DNA of 27,389 bases. It comes from AP-15 sp050729795 (GTDB taxonomy: Bacteria; Pseudomonadota; Alphaproteobacteria; ATCC43930; CGMCC-115725). Location of the stretch: NCBI GenBank assembly GCA_050729795.1, contig JBOHME010000057.1:1-27389 (forward strand). The letters run 5' to 3'. A program made the translations under genes and the position numbers. Under the pieces are notes generated by a model that ran no database searches, had not been told where the DNA came from, and saw only the letters and a list, made by a program, of their open reading frames with translations. Of the stretch, positions 6,804-13,825 are shown in pieces; position 1 is the stretch's first letter; every line of letters begins with the position of its first letter.

Positions 6804-7667
6804 TCAGCGTTCGGCGGTGACCGAGCCGGCGACGTCGCGCGCTGGTGGCTGCAGCTGGAACGGATGCAGGAGCTGCCCAGCGAGCGAAGCCGGCAACTCA
6901 CCTGCGATGCCGTAAGCCTCCGGCCATCGCTTGCGCGGCAGGTAGTGGGTTCCGAAAATCCAATCGATAACCGGCAGCATCGAGGCGAAGTTGCGGTCGC
7001 GCGGCTCCGCCAAGGTGTGGTGCCAATGATGAAAGGCCGGGGTCGCGATCAGCCATTCGAGTGGGCCCAGCCGCACGCGCAGATTGGCGTGGATCAGAAA
7101 GCCCCACATCGTGAGCGCGAGGACCAGCAGCGCGGAGATCAAACCGCCCGATGGAGTGAGCGGGGTGGCGATGCCGAGGATGTAGATCGGGACGAGACCG
7201 CACAGCCGCGTGAACACGTTGTCGAGCGGATGGGCGCGGGCGCTGATCAGAAAATAGAGCTGCCTCGGGTTGTGGTGGATCATGTGGAAGCGCCACAGGA
7301 ACGGAATTTGATGCGACCAGCGATGGCCCCAATAAAAACCGACCTCGCCGACCAGCAGCGCCGCCACCGCGCGCGCCCACAGCGGTAGCGACGCCACCGC
7401 CACCTGAAGATGCCACGGCACGACAGCGTGCGCGCCAAGCGCCGCCAGCGCCAAGAGCGGGGTCAGCAGGAGGCTCGGCACCAGCCCGCTGATAAAGTAA
7501 AAGCCGATGTCACCGGCGAGGCTCCGGCAGAGGAGCTTTCGCTGGTTCACCGCAAAGATGTGCTCGAACGGCAGAAACACGATGGCGAGCAGCAGCAGCC
7601 ACACGAAGATCCGGAGCGCCTCGAGCAGCAGCGCATCGAATTGGCGAAGATCGAAGAAAGCCGGCAC
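6804..7667 (-). CDS. Sterol desaturase / fatty acid hydroxylase superfamily membrane protein
   Basis: The 287-residue integral membrane protein carries the three His clusters that hold a di-iron centre: HRWSH (115-119), HMIHH (128-132) and FHHWHH (212-217), plus H193 in LIHANLR. Membrane helices lie at about 15-35, 55-80, 95-113 and 160-192, with the His clusters on the cytoplasmic face. Members hydroxylate or desaturate lipids (sterols, hopanoids, fatty acids, carotenoids) with O2. GTG 7667 is chosen because GGGAGG lies at 7674-7679; longer versions would translate a DNA repeat array as protein. The three 16-bp repeats at 7700-7747 lie just upstream and may be regulatory. Confidence 0.88.
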   Translation of the reverse strand: MPAFFDLRQFDALLLEALRIFVWLLLLAIVFLPFEHIFAVNQRKLLCRSLAGDIGFYFISGLVPSLLLTPLLALAALGAHAVVPWHLQVAVASLPLWARAVAALLVGEVGFYWGHRWSHQIPFLWRFHMIHHNPRQLYFLISARAHPLDNVFTRLCGLVPIYILGIATPLTPSGGLISALLVLALTMWGFLIHANLRVRLGPLEWLIATPAFHHWHHTLAEPRDRNFASMLPVIDWIFGTHYLPRKRWPEAYGIAGELPASLAGQLLHPFQLQPPARDVAGSVTAER

Positions 7668-7699
7668 GGAGGTCCTCCCGATCGGCCCTACCTTGGCCG

Positions 7700-7747
7700 G
7701 GAAAGATCTTGGCGAGGAAAGATCTTGGCGGGGAAAGATCTTGGCTT
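7700..7747. repeat. Three tandem 16-bp repeats with AAGATCTT cores
   Basis: GGAAAGATCTTGGC recurs at 7700, 7716 and 7732 with an exact 16-bp period. Each copy contains the perfect palindrome AAGATCTT. The array lies 33-80 nt upstream of the GTG start of the hydroxylase gene and just beyond the terminator of the PEP-CTERM gene. It could be a cluster of operator half-turn sites or replication slippage; see findings. Confidence 0.85.
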
Positions 7748-7752
7748 GACGG

Positions 7753-7796
7753 AAAAAAGCCGGCGCCCGGGCGAGACCGCAATCCCGCCCAGGCGC
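7753..7796 (-). terminator. Rho-independent terminator of the PEP-CTERM gene
   Basis: On the minus strand GCGCCTGGGCG pairs with CGCCCGGGCGC (11 bp, one G-T), and CGGCTTTTTT follows. It starts 16 nt after the PEP-CTERM stop codon. Confidence 0.85.
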
Positions 7797-7812
7797 ATCG
7801 ACCATCAGCGGG

Positions 7813-8646
7813 TCAGGCTGCGGCCCCGCCCTGCTTCGCGCGCCGGCGCATCATGACCGCGCCGAGACCGAGCAGCCCGACACCGAGTATCGACAAGGTC
7901 GCCGGCTCCGGCACGACCGGTGTCGTGTTGACGCCTTCGAGGAACACGGTCGGCGGCAGATTGGTCGTGCTGCCGCTGTCGCCCCAGGCCAGGAAGGTCA
8001 ACACCGCGCTCCCGTCGGTCAGGTCCGCCGCGCTTGGCGTAAACGTCAGATCGACGTTATTCCAGTTGGTGTTGCCCATCGACGGCGTGTTCATCAACGT
8101 CGAATCTTCCTCGATGTTGCCGGTCGTGCCGGTGATCGTGCAAGGAGACGAGCTGCAGTCAACGCGGATCCCGCCCGCACCTAAAAACACTTTCCACTGT
8201 TCGGTGGTATCGCCGTGAAATGTGGTCTGCTGGCCGGCTGCCTGCTGGAATTGAAGATCGTATGTCGTGCCCGCCGACAGACCGGAAATGGTCTGCATGA
8301 TCGTGCTTTCATACTGCGGATTGCCATCCGCTTGATAAAAGTTGTAGCCGGCTGGCACGGTGTTGGAAAACGTCCCGTAGACACCGTAAGTGCCATTCGG
8401 GGAAGAGCCTTCGGACCCTTGCTGCCCGACAAAGATCAGGTTCGAAAATTGGGCGACTGAGCCGATCGACCAGCCAGTCGGTTCGGAGTGTGTGAACGTA
8501 TCCTTGGTCGGGTCGAACGTGCCGTTGAACGTATTGAACTGAAGGTCATTGACTGGAAGGATCTGGTCCGCCTGCGCCGACCCGGCGAGGCCCAGCGACA
8601 AGCCGACGGCCGCGAGGCCGAGTGCCGCGGATTTGAGGGAAGACAT
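7813..8646 (-). CDS. PEP-CTERM sorting domain-containing exported protein
   Basis: The 277-residue protein has a signal peptide (cleavage after SAQA, about residue 27), a Ser/Thr/Asn/Gly-rich beta-type middle and a C-terminal PEP-CTERM tag: VPEPATLSILG, a hydrophobic stretch, then MRRRAK. In known systems the tag is recognised and cleaved by the membrane protease exosortase (EpsH/XrtA), and the substrates are surface or biofilm-matrix proteins. No exosortase gene is in the window. The middle contains a Cys pair (DCSSSPC). ATG 8646 is preferred over TTG 8652 because AAGGAG lies at 8653-8658. It is a single gene with its own terminator, reading away from the AT-rich spacer that must hold its promoter. 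Confidence 0.88.
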   Translation of the reverse strand: MSSLKSAALGLAAVGLSLGLAGSAQADQILPVNDLQFNTFNGTFDPTKDTFTHSEPTGWSIGSVAQFSNLIFVGQQGSEGSSPNGTYGVYGTFSNTVPAGYNFYQADGNPQYESTIMQTISGLSAGTTYDLQFQQAAGQQTTFHGDTTEQWKVFLGAGGIRVDCSSSPCTITGTTGNIEEDSTLMNTPSMGNTNWNNVDLTFTPSAADLTDGSAVLTFLAWGDSGSTTNLPPTVFLEGVNTTPVVPEPATLSILGVGLLGLGAVMMRRRAKQGGAAA

Positions 8647-9238
8647 CGACAACTCCTTATCATCGCGTGATGCGCGTCATTTGCTCGAGCCTGCCGCAGC
8701 CAACGACCCGGCAAGTGCCCGATGGCATGACCCAGGCAATCGTCATGCCAAAAGAAATCGCTATTGATTTTATTCAATATTCTTTGCAAAATTGATTAAT
8801 GGAGACCTGGGTTTATAAAATGGTGTAAATTTTTTCGACAAGGAGTATCTCCTACTTGAATTTCTCGCACAGGCTGTACGAACTACAAGAAAGTTGCTAT
8901 AAATCAATAGCTTGCTGGGTTTGGCCGCGAACCGTAGTGCACTCGGGCGATCGGCGCTTTCAAACTATAGCCTGTAAGAGAATCCGGCGGCGCCCGCCCC
9001 GGTGGTACACGCTTGCTCGATCTGCTCACGGCTGGGGAACATGCCGGCCGGATTCGCTGCGCCGTATCGAGGCCGCGTCTTCGGCGGTTGGGCGGCAAGA
9101 CCGGTAACCGCCCCGCAGCCGCGACAAGACCCAACCCCAACCCGAATAGCTGGCGGTTGCCGCCGTCTCGTGGTATCGCCGCAAAGCGGGCTTGGCGCAT
9201 CGGGGGGCCGGGCCCAATCAGGGGGACCGCTGCGCCAA
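8647..9238. other. Long intergenic spacer with an AT-rich core
   Basis: About 590 nt separate two divergent genes. Bases 8740-8915 are strikingly AT-rich against the GC-rich surroundings, with TTTATTCAATATTC, TTTATAAAATG and TAAATTTTTTCG. Small inverted repeats are AGGAG-TAT-CTCCT (8841-8853) and GCTAT-aaatca-ATAGC (8896-8911). A TTG-initiated ORF from 8856 has an SD-like AGGAG but its product looks random. I call no gene; promoters for both flanking genes are expected here. Bases 9000-9238 are GC-rich and featureless. Confidence 0.6.
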
Positions 9239-10879
9239 ATGACGATGACGCGCCGATCCGGCCAGGCTCGTGGAGCGAGGCCGGCCGCCGGCGGCTTGCG
9301 CTGGCTGTTGCTGGCGCTGCCGATCCTGGCTCTGCTAGCCGCCTGTGGCCCGCGCGGCGGCTACCAGCAGAGTTCTCTGCCATACGGTGGCTTTGGCGAA
9401 AACCCGTCGGTGGCGCCGCTGCATTATTACCCGCCGCCCGGACCCCCGGGTGATCCGTGGGGCCCCTATATCCGCCAGGCGGCGGCGCGCTACGGGGTGC
9501 CGGAGCAGTGGATTCGCGCGGTCATGCAGCAGGAATCGGGTGGCCAGGAGCAAGCTGTCTCGCCGGTCGGGGCAATGGGGCTGATGCAGATCATGCCCGG
9601 CACCTATGCGACGCTGCAGCAGCGCTATGGTCTCGGCGATGATCCCTACGAGCCGCGCGACAACATCTTTGCCGGCGCCGCCTATATCCGCGAGATGTAT
9701 GACGAGTTCGGCTCGCCGGGCTTTCTTGCCGCCTACAATGCCGGTCCCGACCGGGTCGAGAGCTATCTTGCCGGCACCGCAGACCTGCCCGACGAGACGG
9801 TCCACTACCTGGCCGCGGTGGCCCCCAATCTCGGCGACAGCCTGCCGCTATCCGGGCCGCTGGCGACCTACGCCGCGGCGCGCAGCAGCGGCGCAGGCAG
9901 GTATCGGGCGAGCGTGGCGAGCTTTGCGGCCGGATGCAATCTGAACCTCGCCTACGACCCGAACCATCCGTGCACGACGCTCGAAGCGGCGGCAGTGGCC
10001 CCCGCCGGGGTCGAGATCGCGGCGGCGCGGCAGTTCGGCGCCGGCGGCTGTGACCTCGATATCGCCTATGATCCGAACCATCCTTGCAGCTCGATTGCAG
10101 GAACCGGGACGACGGTGGCGCAGAACACGGCGCCCCAGGCGACGGTGGCGCAGAACACGGCGTCCCAGGCGACGGTGGCTGAGGCGATGGTGGCTCAGAG
10201 CGCGCAGGCCGCCCCGCCGGCAGCGCCGGTCGTGGCACCCGTTGTCGTTGCCACGGCATCTCCGCCTCCGCCTGCGGTCCAGGCCATCGCGCCACCGACA
10301 TCATCCCCGCCGCCGCCGGCTGCCTCGCCCGTGGCTGCTGCGGTGGCGCCCCCTCCGGCTCTCGCTCAGGATCTGCCGGTACCGGCACCCGCGCAACCCT
10401 CCGCCGGCCCGATCGTCCTCGCTTCGGCGGCGCCGGTCCTTGGTGAAGGGACCGCAGCGGGCGGTTGCGATCCCGATCTCGCCTATGACCCGGATCGGCC
10501 CTGCCAGACCATACCGGGCCAGCCGATGCCGATGCCGATGGCCCCGGCGCCGCTGCGCTCGCCGCCGCCCGACGCGCAACTCGCCACCGCGCCGGCGCCT
10601 GGCGCCCACGTGCTGGCGATCCCGATGCACGACTGGGCAATCCAGGTCGGTGCCTTTACCAACCCGCGGCTCGCCCGCGCTGTGGCCGAAAACGCCCGCG
10701 CCCAGGCGCCGGGCCAGCTAGGCTCAGCAGCCCTGTCGTTGCCCCCGACACCCAATGGCGCGTCCATTCTGTATCGGGCCCGGCTCGTCAACCTGTCGGC
10801 CAGCGCTGCCTCGGACGCCTGCTGGCAATTGACCCAGCATCAGCTGCCCTGCGTCGTCGTCCAGCCGAGCCGCTCGTGA
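9239..10879 (+). CDS. Lytic transglycosylase (SLT) lipoprotein with SPOR domain and Cys-framed repeats
   Basis: The 546-residue protein has a lipoprotein signal (lipobox LLAAC, acylated C36). An SLT/lysozyme-like domain follows at about 74-200 with catalytic Glu in QQESGG (E99) and the family motifs AVSPVGAMGLMQIMPGT and AAYNAGP. The low-complexity centre is rich in Pro and Ala, and a SPOR domain sits at about 464-546 (starting HDWAIQVGAF). It would cleave peptidoglycan, with the SPOR domain targeting denuded glycan at the division septum. Three copies of GC(N/D)xxxAYDPxxPC lie at 232-245, 270-283 and 409-422. ATG 9239 fits the lipobox; upstream sequence in frame is not protein-like. The Shine-Dalgarno is weak. 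Resembles RlpA-type architecture, but the catalytic domain is SLT. Confidence 0.88.
   Translation: MTMTRRSGQARGARPAAGGLRWLLLALPILALLAACGPRGGYQQSSLPYGGFGENPSVAPLHYYPPPGPPGDPWGPYIRQAAARYGVPEQWIRAVMQQESGGQEQAVSPVGAMGLMQIMPGTYATLQQRYGLGDDPYEPRDNIFAGAAYIREMYDEFGSPGFLAAYNAGPDRVESYLAGTADLPDETVHYLAAVAPNLGDSLPLSGPLATYAAARSSGAGRYRASVASFAAGCNLNLAYDPNHPCTTLEAAAVAPAGVEIAAARQFGAGGCDLDIAYDPNHPCSSIAGTGTTVAQNTAPQATVAQNTASQATVAEAMVAQSAQAAPPAAPVVAPVVVATASPPPPAVQAIAPPTSSPPPPAASPVAAAVAPPPALAQDLPVPAPAQPSAGPIVLASAAPVLGEGTAAGGCDPDLAYDPDRPCQTIPGQPMPMPMAPAPLRSPPPDAQLATAPAPGAHVLAIPMHDWAIQVGAFTNPRLARAVAENARAQAPGQLGSAALSLPPTPNGASILYRARLVNLSASAASDACWQLTQHQLPCVVVQPSRS
9932..10504 (+). repeat. Three 14-residue Cys-framed repeats within the transglycosylase
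   Basis: The coding repeats are at 9932-9973, 10046-10087 and 10463-10504. Each encodes GC-four residues-AYDP-two residues-PC, so each unit is bounded by Cys. DNA identity between copies is only moderate and the spacing unequal, which points to kept protein motifs, not recent slippage. The form recalls short Ca-binding or disulfide-stapled loops (excalibur-like), but I cannot assign it. Confidence 0.8.
10111..10200 (+). repeat. 30-bp in-frame tandem repeat in the linker
   Basis: The unit is present at 10111-10140 and 10141-10170 with one or two differences, then degenerates from 10171. It encodes ATVAQNTAPQ-type decapeptides in the flexible linker between the SLT and SPOR domains. Likely length-variable between strains. 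Confidence 0.85.
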
Positions 10880-10940
10880 TCCTGGCTGCGCCTGCGGGGA
10901 TCGTGGCTGCGCCTGCGGGGATCGTGGCTGCGCCCGCCGC
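10878..10940. repeat. 21-bp tandem repeat starting at the transglycosylase stop codon
   Basis: Copies at 10878-10898 and 10899-10919 differ at one base; a third, imperfect copy runs 10920-10940. The unit is GATCGTGGCTGCGCCTGCGGG. The first copy includes the last two bases of the TGA stop. The period is a multiple of three, so slippage would not shift a reading frame through it. Confidence 0.8.
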
Positions 10941-10973
10941 GGGCAACGACCCAGGACCGCGCGGGGCCAGAGG

Positions 10974-11117
10974 CTACTCGGCGGCGAGAGCGACCGGCTC
11001 GCGAGCGAAACTGAGACGGGCGCCGATCACCAACCCGACGCTCGCCAACAGCAGCAGACCAACGACGAGCGCGAAACCGCAGATTGGCCCCCTCTCGGCG
11101 CGGCGCGGCTCTGCCAA
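10974..11117 (-). CDS. Possible small single-helix membrane protein (low confidence)
   Basis: A minus-strand frame ending at 10974 encodes a plausible short membrane protein if it starts at TTG 11117: AEPRRAERGPICGF, a helix of Ala, Leu, Val and Gly, then GARLSFAREP. The charge pattern and helix look natural, but no Shine-Dalgarno is visible, the start codon is rare, and a GC-rich spacer can produce such a frame by chance. It would be convergent with the transglycosylase gene. The rest of 10941-11293 shows nothing else I can support. Confidence 0.25.
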   Translation of the reverse strand: MAEPRRAERGPICGFALVVGLLLLASVGLVIGARLSFAREPVALAAE

Positions 11118-11293
11118 AATCGCGCGACCAGCTGTCTTGGGCCGGCCGGGTGGCCCATTGCTGCCGAAGACCCAAACCGGCGCCGCGGCTTGACTGCCCA
11201 GCACTCGCGGCCTACCGTCGAGATTGCCAGAATCGCGGGTCCGGGTTCCGACCGGGCTGCAGCGGCGACCGGCAGCAGCGGAGGAGGTCACAG

Positions 11294-12439
11294 ATGGCGG
11301 GGTACAAGCTGATCTCGGCGGATTCGCATATCGTCGAGCCGCCCGATATGTATTCGACCAGGATCGAGCCGAAATTCCGCGACCGCGCTCCGAAGATGGA
11401 GCGCCGCAAGACCGAGGCGGGCCGCGAATACGACGCCTGGGTGATCAACGGCATGCAGGTCGGCACGCTGGGTGCCGTCATGCAGGCCGGGCAGCGCTTC
11501 GAAGACCCCTCACAGATCGATTTTCTCGGTGTCTGGGAGGATGTCCGCAAGGGCGGCTACGACGCGCATTCCATGATCGTCGAGAACGAGGAGGATGGCG
11601 TCTGGGGCTCGTGCCTGCAGCCGAGCCAGGGACTGTTCTGGTACCGTCTGCCGGACAGCGCGCTCTTGACCGAAATCTGCCGCGTCTACAACGATTGGAT
11701 TGTCGATTTCTGCAAGCCCTATCCCGAGCGCCTCAAGGGCATCGCGATGCTCAATGTCGACGATGTCGAAGAGGGCTGCCGCGAGCTCGAACGGGCGAAA
11801 AAACTGGGTCTGGTCGGCGCCTTTATTCCGGTGTCGCCGCTGCCCGACAAGCCCTACAGCGACCCCGGCTACGACCGGCTATGGGCGACGGCACAGGATC
11901 ATGAAATGCCGCTCCTCTTGCATATCGCGACCAACCGCGCCGGGGTGCCGGGCTGCGAGTTCACGATCAACGTCGGCGAATTGACTGGCGCCGGGCGCTC
12001 GACGACCGACCATTGGGTACGTTACTCGCTCTCGTCGATGGTCTTTGCCGGAGTGTTCGACCGGTTTGCGCGGCTCAAGGTCGGCTCGGTCGAGCACGAG
12101 ACCGCGTGGATCCCGCATTGGCTGAAGCAGATGGACTTCACCTATCGCGAACGCCCGGTCTTCACCAAGGGCTGGAAGTCGAGCGACGGAATGCTGCCGA
12201 GCGACTACTGGCAGCGCAACATGTTTGTCGAGTTCATGGAGGACGATCTCGGAGTCGAATTGCGCAAGCATATCGGTGTCGACAATATGCTGTGGGGCAG
12301 CGACTTCCCGCATGCGGAATCGACCTGGCCACAGTCGCAGCAATTCCTCGACCGTATCTTCGCCGGCGTGCCCGAAGCGGAGCGGCGCAAGATTACCGCC
12401 GACAATGCCGCCAAGCTGTTCGGCTTCCACCCGAACTAA
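11294..12439 (+). CDS. Amidohydrolase-family metalloenzyme (ACMSD-like, Amidohydro_2)
   Basis: The 381-residue protein belongs to the amidohydrolase-2 (ACMSD/LigW-type) TIM-barrel family. Visible metal-site elements are ISADSHIVEP near the N-terminus (the DxH variant of HxH plus the Glu), LLLHIAT (metal His), GSVEHETAW (the usual EH region) and LWGSDFPHAEST (catalytic Asp). Relatives catalyse non-oxidative decarboxylation or hydrolysis in aromatic, tryptophan or other ring catabolism. The C-terminal ITADNAAKLFGF is typical. ATG 11294 has GGAGG at 11283-11287. The Rieske/NTF2-like pair follows after a repeat element; whether they share a transcript is unclear. Substrate unknown. Confidence 0.88.
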   Translation: MAGYKLISADSHIVEPPDMYSTRIEPKFRDRAPKMERRKTEAGREYDAWVINGMQVGTLGAVMQAGQRFEDPSQIDFLGVWEDVRKGGYDAHSMIVENEEDGVWGSCLQPSQGLFWYRLPDSALLTEICRVYNDWIVDFCKPYPERLKGIAMLNVDDVEEGCRELERAKKLGLVGAFIPVSPLPDKPYSDPGYDRLWATAQDHEMPLLLHIATNRAGVPGCEFTINVGELTGAGRSTTDHWVRYSLSSMVFAGVFDRFARLKVGSVEHETAWIPHWLKQMDFTYRERPVFTKGWKSSDGMLPSDYWQRNMFVEFMEDDLGVELRKHIGVDNMLWGSDFPHAESTWPQSQQFLDRIFAGVPEAERRKITADNAAKLFGFHPN

Positions 12440-12455
12440 CAGCAGCGACCAGTCT

Positions 12456-12582
12456 GAGATTGCTTCGCTGCGCTCGCAATGACAAGGCACTCGTCCGAGA
12501 CAGGGCACTCGTCCGAGACAGGGCATTCGTCCGGTAAGGGCTCTTGTCATTGCGAGGAGCCGCGAGACGACGATACAATCTC
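12456..12582. repeat. Dispersed REP-like inverted repeat with an internal tandem array
   Basis: The left arm (12456-12483) contains TTGCTTCGCTGCGCTCGCAA followed by TGAC. The right arm (12546-12582) reads GTCATTGCGAGGAGC, diverges, then ends ACAATCTC, matching the complement of the left arm. This GTCATTGCGAGGAGC / GCAATCTC pair is a well-known dispersed intergenic element of alphaproteobacterial genomes. Between the arms are three 18-bp direct repeats. The element lies between the amidohydrolase stop and the Rieske gene and could fold into a long hairpin in RNA. Confidence 0.75.
12486..12539. repeat. 18-bp tandem repeat, three copies
   Basis: GGCACTCGTCCGAGACAG at 12486-12503 is exactly repeated at 12504-12521; 12522-12539 is a diverged third copy (GGCATTCGTCCGG...). 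It forms the loop region of the inverted repeat above. Confidence 0.9.
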
Positions 12583-12615
12583 GCCGCCGGGCGGGTCGAA
12601 GCCAGGCGGGGCGTG

Positions 12616-12933
12616 ATGCGCGACGGGTTCGTGGCGGTGGCCAAGGCCTCGGAGTTGGCGCCGGGTCAAATCAAATGGGTTGCGGTCGCAGGCGAGCGGG
12701 TCGTCTTGGCCAATGTCGATGGCGCGCTCCACGCATTGCGCGATGTCTGCGGCCACAAGAACGCGCCATTGTCGCGCGGCAGGCTCGTCGGCTGCCTGAT
12801 CGAATGCCCGCTGCACTTTGCGCAGTTCGATATGCACACCGGCAAGCTTGTCAGCGGTCCGGTGTCGGCCGACGTCCCGGTCTACGAGGTGCAGGTCGAG
12901 GGTGACACGGTTTTTGCGCGCAGCCGAGCATGA
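12616..12933 (+). CDS. Rieske [2Fe-2S] ferredoxin
   Basis: The 105-residue protein is a stand-alone Rieske domain. The cluster ligands are C45 and H47 (in VCGHKNAPLSRG) and C64 and H67 (in CPLHFAQFD), with the normal 16-residue spacing. The loop lacks the extra disulfide Cys of bc1-type Rieske proteins, so this is the soluble type that feeds electrons to a Rieske non-haem oxygenase or similar enzyme. No oxygenase alpha subunit or ferredoxin reductase gene is in the window. ATG 12616 follows AGGCGGGG; GTG 12613 is also possible. Its stop overlaps the next gene's start by 4 nt, so the two are translationally coupled. Confidence 0.9.
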   Translation: MRDGFVAVAKASELAPGQIKWVAVAGERVVLANVDGALHALRDVCGHKNAPLSRGRLVGCLIECPLHFAQFDMHTGKLVSGPVSADVPVYEVQVEGDTVFARSRA

Positions 12934-13370
12934 CCGCGCCGGAAATGATCATGATCGAGGACCGGCTGGCGATCGAGGATTTATTTGTGCGCTATACGAC
13001 GGCGCTCGACAATGGCGAGGTCGAGACCGTGGTCGGATGCTTCACCGCCGACGCGGTGCTCGAAAGCCCAGCCATCGGACAGATCACCGGGCATGATGCG
13101 ATCCGCGCCTTTGCCGGCCGGTTTGCCGCCTTGCGCCGGGACGGCACGCAGTTCCGCCACATGGTCACCAACCTCGCTGCCGAGATCACCGGCGAGCGGG
13201 CGCGGGCGACCTGCTATCTCCTGGTGCAGATCACCCGCGACAGCGCGAGCCGGGCATTACCACCCGGCCGCTACGAGTGCGACCTGGTCAAGGAGGACGG
13301 GCAATGGCGCTTCCGGCGCCGCATCGTGCTCCATGACCATGCCTACACGCTCGACGGTCTGGCGCCCTGA
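12930..13370 (+). CDS. NTF2-like/SnoaL-like domain protein
   Basis: The 146-residue protein has the SnoaL_4/NTF2 cone fold signature: an N-terminal helix IEDRLAIEDLFVRYTTALDNG, then ADAVLESP, GHDAIRAFAGRFA, RHMVTNL, and the closing strand GQWRFRRRIVLHD. The family includes ring-hydroxylating dioxygenase beta subunits, steroid isomerases, dehydratases and polyketide cyclases. The start overlaps the Rieske stop (ATGA), which suggests a functional pair: the Rieske protein as electron donor and this as an oxygenase small-subunit-like or isomerase partner. This is inference from coupling. It is convergent with the PRC-barrel gene, with only 15 nt between stops. Confidence 0.85.
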   Translation: MTAPEMIMIEDRLAIEDLFVRYTTALDNGEVETVVGCFTADAVLESPAIGQITGHDAIRAFAGRFAALRRDGTQFRHMVTNLAAEITGERARATCYLLVQITRDSASRALPPGRYECDLVKEDGQWRFRRRIVLHDHAYTLDGLAP

Positions 13371-13385
13371 TGGAACGCAGCGCCC

Positions 13386-13766
13386 TCAGACGCCCGGGTA
13401 CCAGTACTGATCGATTTCCCCGGTGTATGCCCGGTCGGACCAGTCGGGATTAGCACTCGTCGCGTAGCGCGGTGCATTTGTCAGCTTGGCCTCGTCGACC
13501 AAATAGCCGCCGACCCTCGTATCGTAATTGAGCGCCTTCCACGGCAGCGGCACCCAGTCCTGGCCGATCCCGAACAGGCCGCCAAACCCGGCTACAGCGT
13601 AGGCGACCTGGCCCGAATATTTATCGATCATCATATGATGAATCTTGCCGAGATGCGTCCCCGTGCGGTCGTAGACCGCAGTGCCCTCGACTTTGTCCGA
13701 TGCGATCAGCTGGGGAGTTTCCTTCGCCTCTACGCTGCGCTGGCTGACATTGGTCGTATAGCTCAT
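13386..13766 (-). CDS. PRC-barrel domain protein (cytoplasmic type)
   Basis: The 126-residue protein has a PRC-barrel at about residues 18-85: LIASDKVEGTAVYD, GTHLGKIHHMMIDK, VAYAVAGFGGLFGIG and WVPLPWKAL. This version is very common in alphaproteobacteria as a small soluble stress protein; its biochemical role is not established. There is no signal peptide, unlike the PRC protein at 848. The start at 13766 (MSYTTN) has GGAGAGG just upstream; longer versions are rejected because they would translate the promoter. The EcfG-like site at 13801-13825 sits at the right distance, so induction by general stress is likely. Confidence 0.9.
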   Translation of the reverse strand: MSYTTNVSQRSVEAKETPQLIASDKVEGTAVYDRTGTHLGKIHHMMIDKYSGQVAYAVAGFGGLFGIGQDWVPLPWKALNYDTRVGGYLVDEAKLTNAPRYATSANPDWSDRAYTGEIDQYWYPGV

Positions 13767-13800
13767 CTTGCCTCTCCACTGGGCTGCAGATGAACCGACT

Positions 13801-13825
13801 AACACGCCGCGGTTCTCCCGGTTCC
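13801..13825 (-). promoter_or_regulatory. EcfG-like general-stress promoter 3
   Basis: Read on the minus strand: GGAAC (13825-13821), 16 nt, TGTT (13804-13801). The expected start near 13793 gives a leader of about 27 nt before ATG 13766. This is the same TGTT -10 variant as in the two sites near 490 and 788. Confidence 0.6.

Noticed and set aside
8856..9107. TTG-initiated ORF of 83 residues with an SD-like AGGAG
   Set aside because: The sequence is not protein-like after about 20 residues and AGGAG is part of an inverted repeat.
10876..11193. 105-residue plus-strand ORF overlapping the transglycosylase stop
   Set aside because: Its first part is translated tandem repeat and the remainder is Arg/Ala/Pro-rich without structure.
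11879..12550. 223-residue minus-strand ORF opposite the amidohydrolase
   Set aside because: Its N-terminal part translates the 18-bp tandem repeats and the rest is antisense to a clear enzyme.
12456..12582. CRISPR array
   Set aside because: The repeats are directly adjacent without spacers, only three copies, and flanked by REP-like arms; no cas genes are present.
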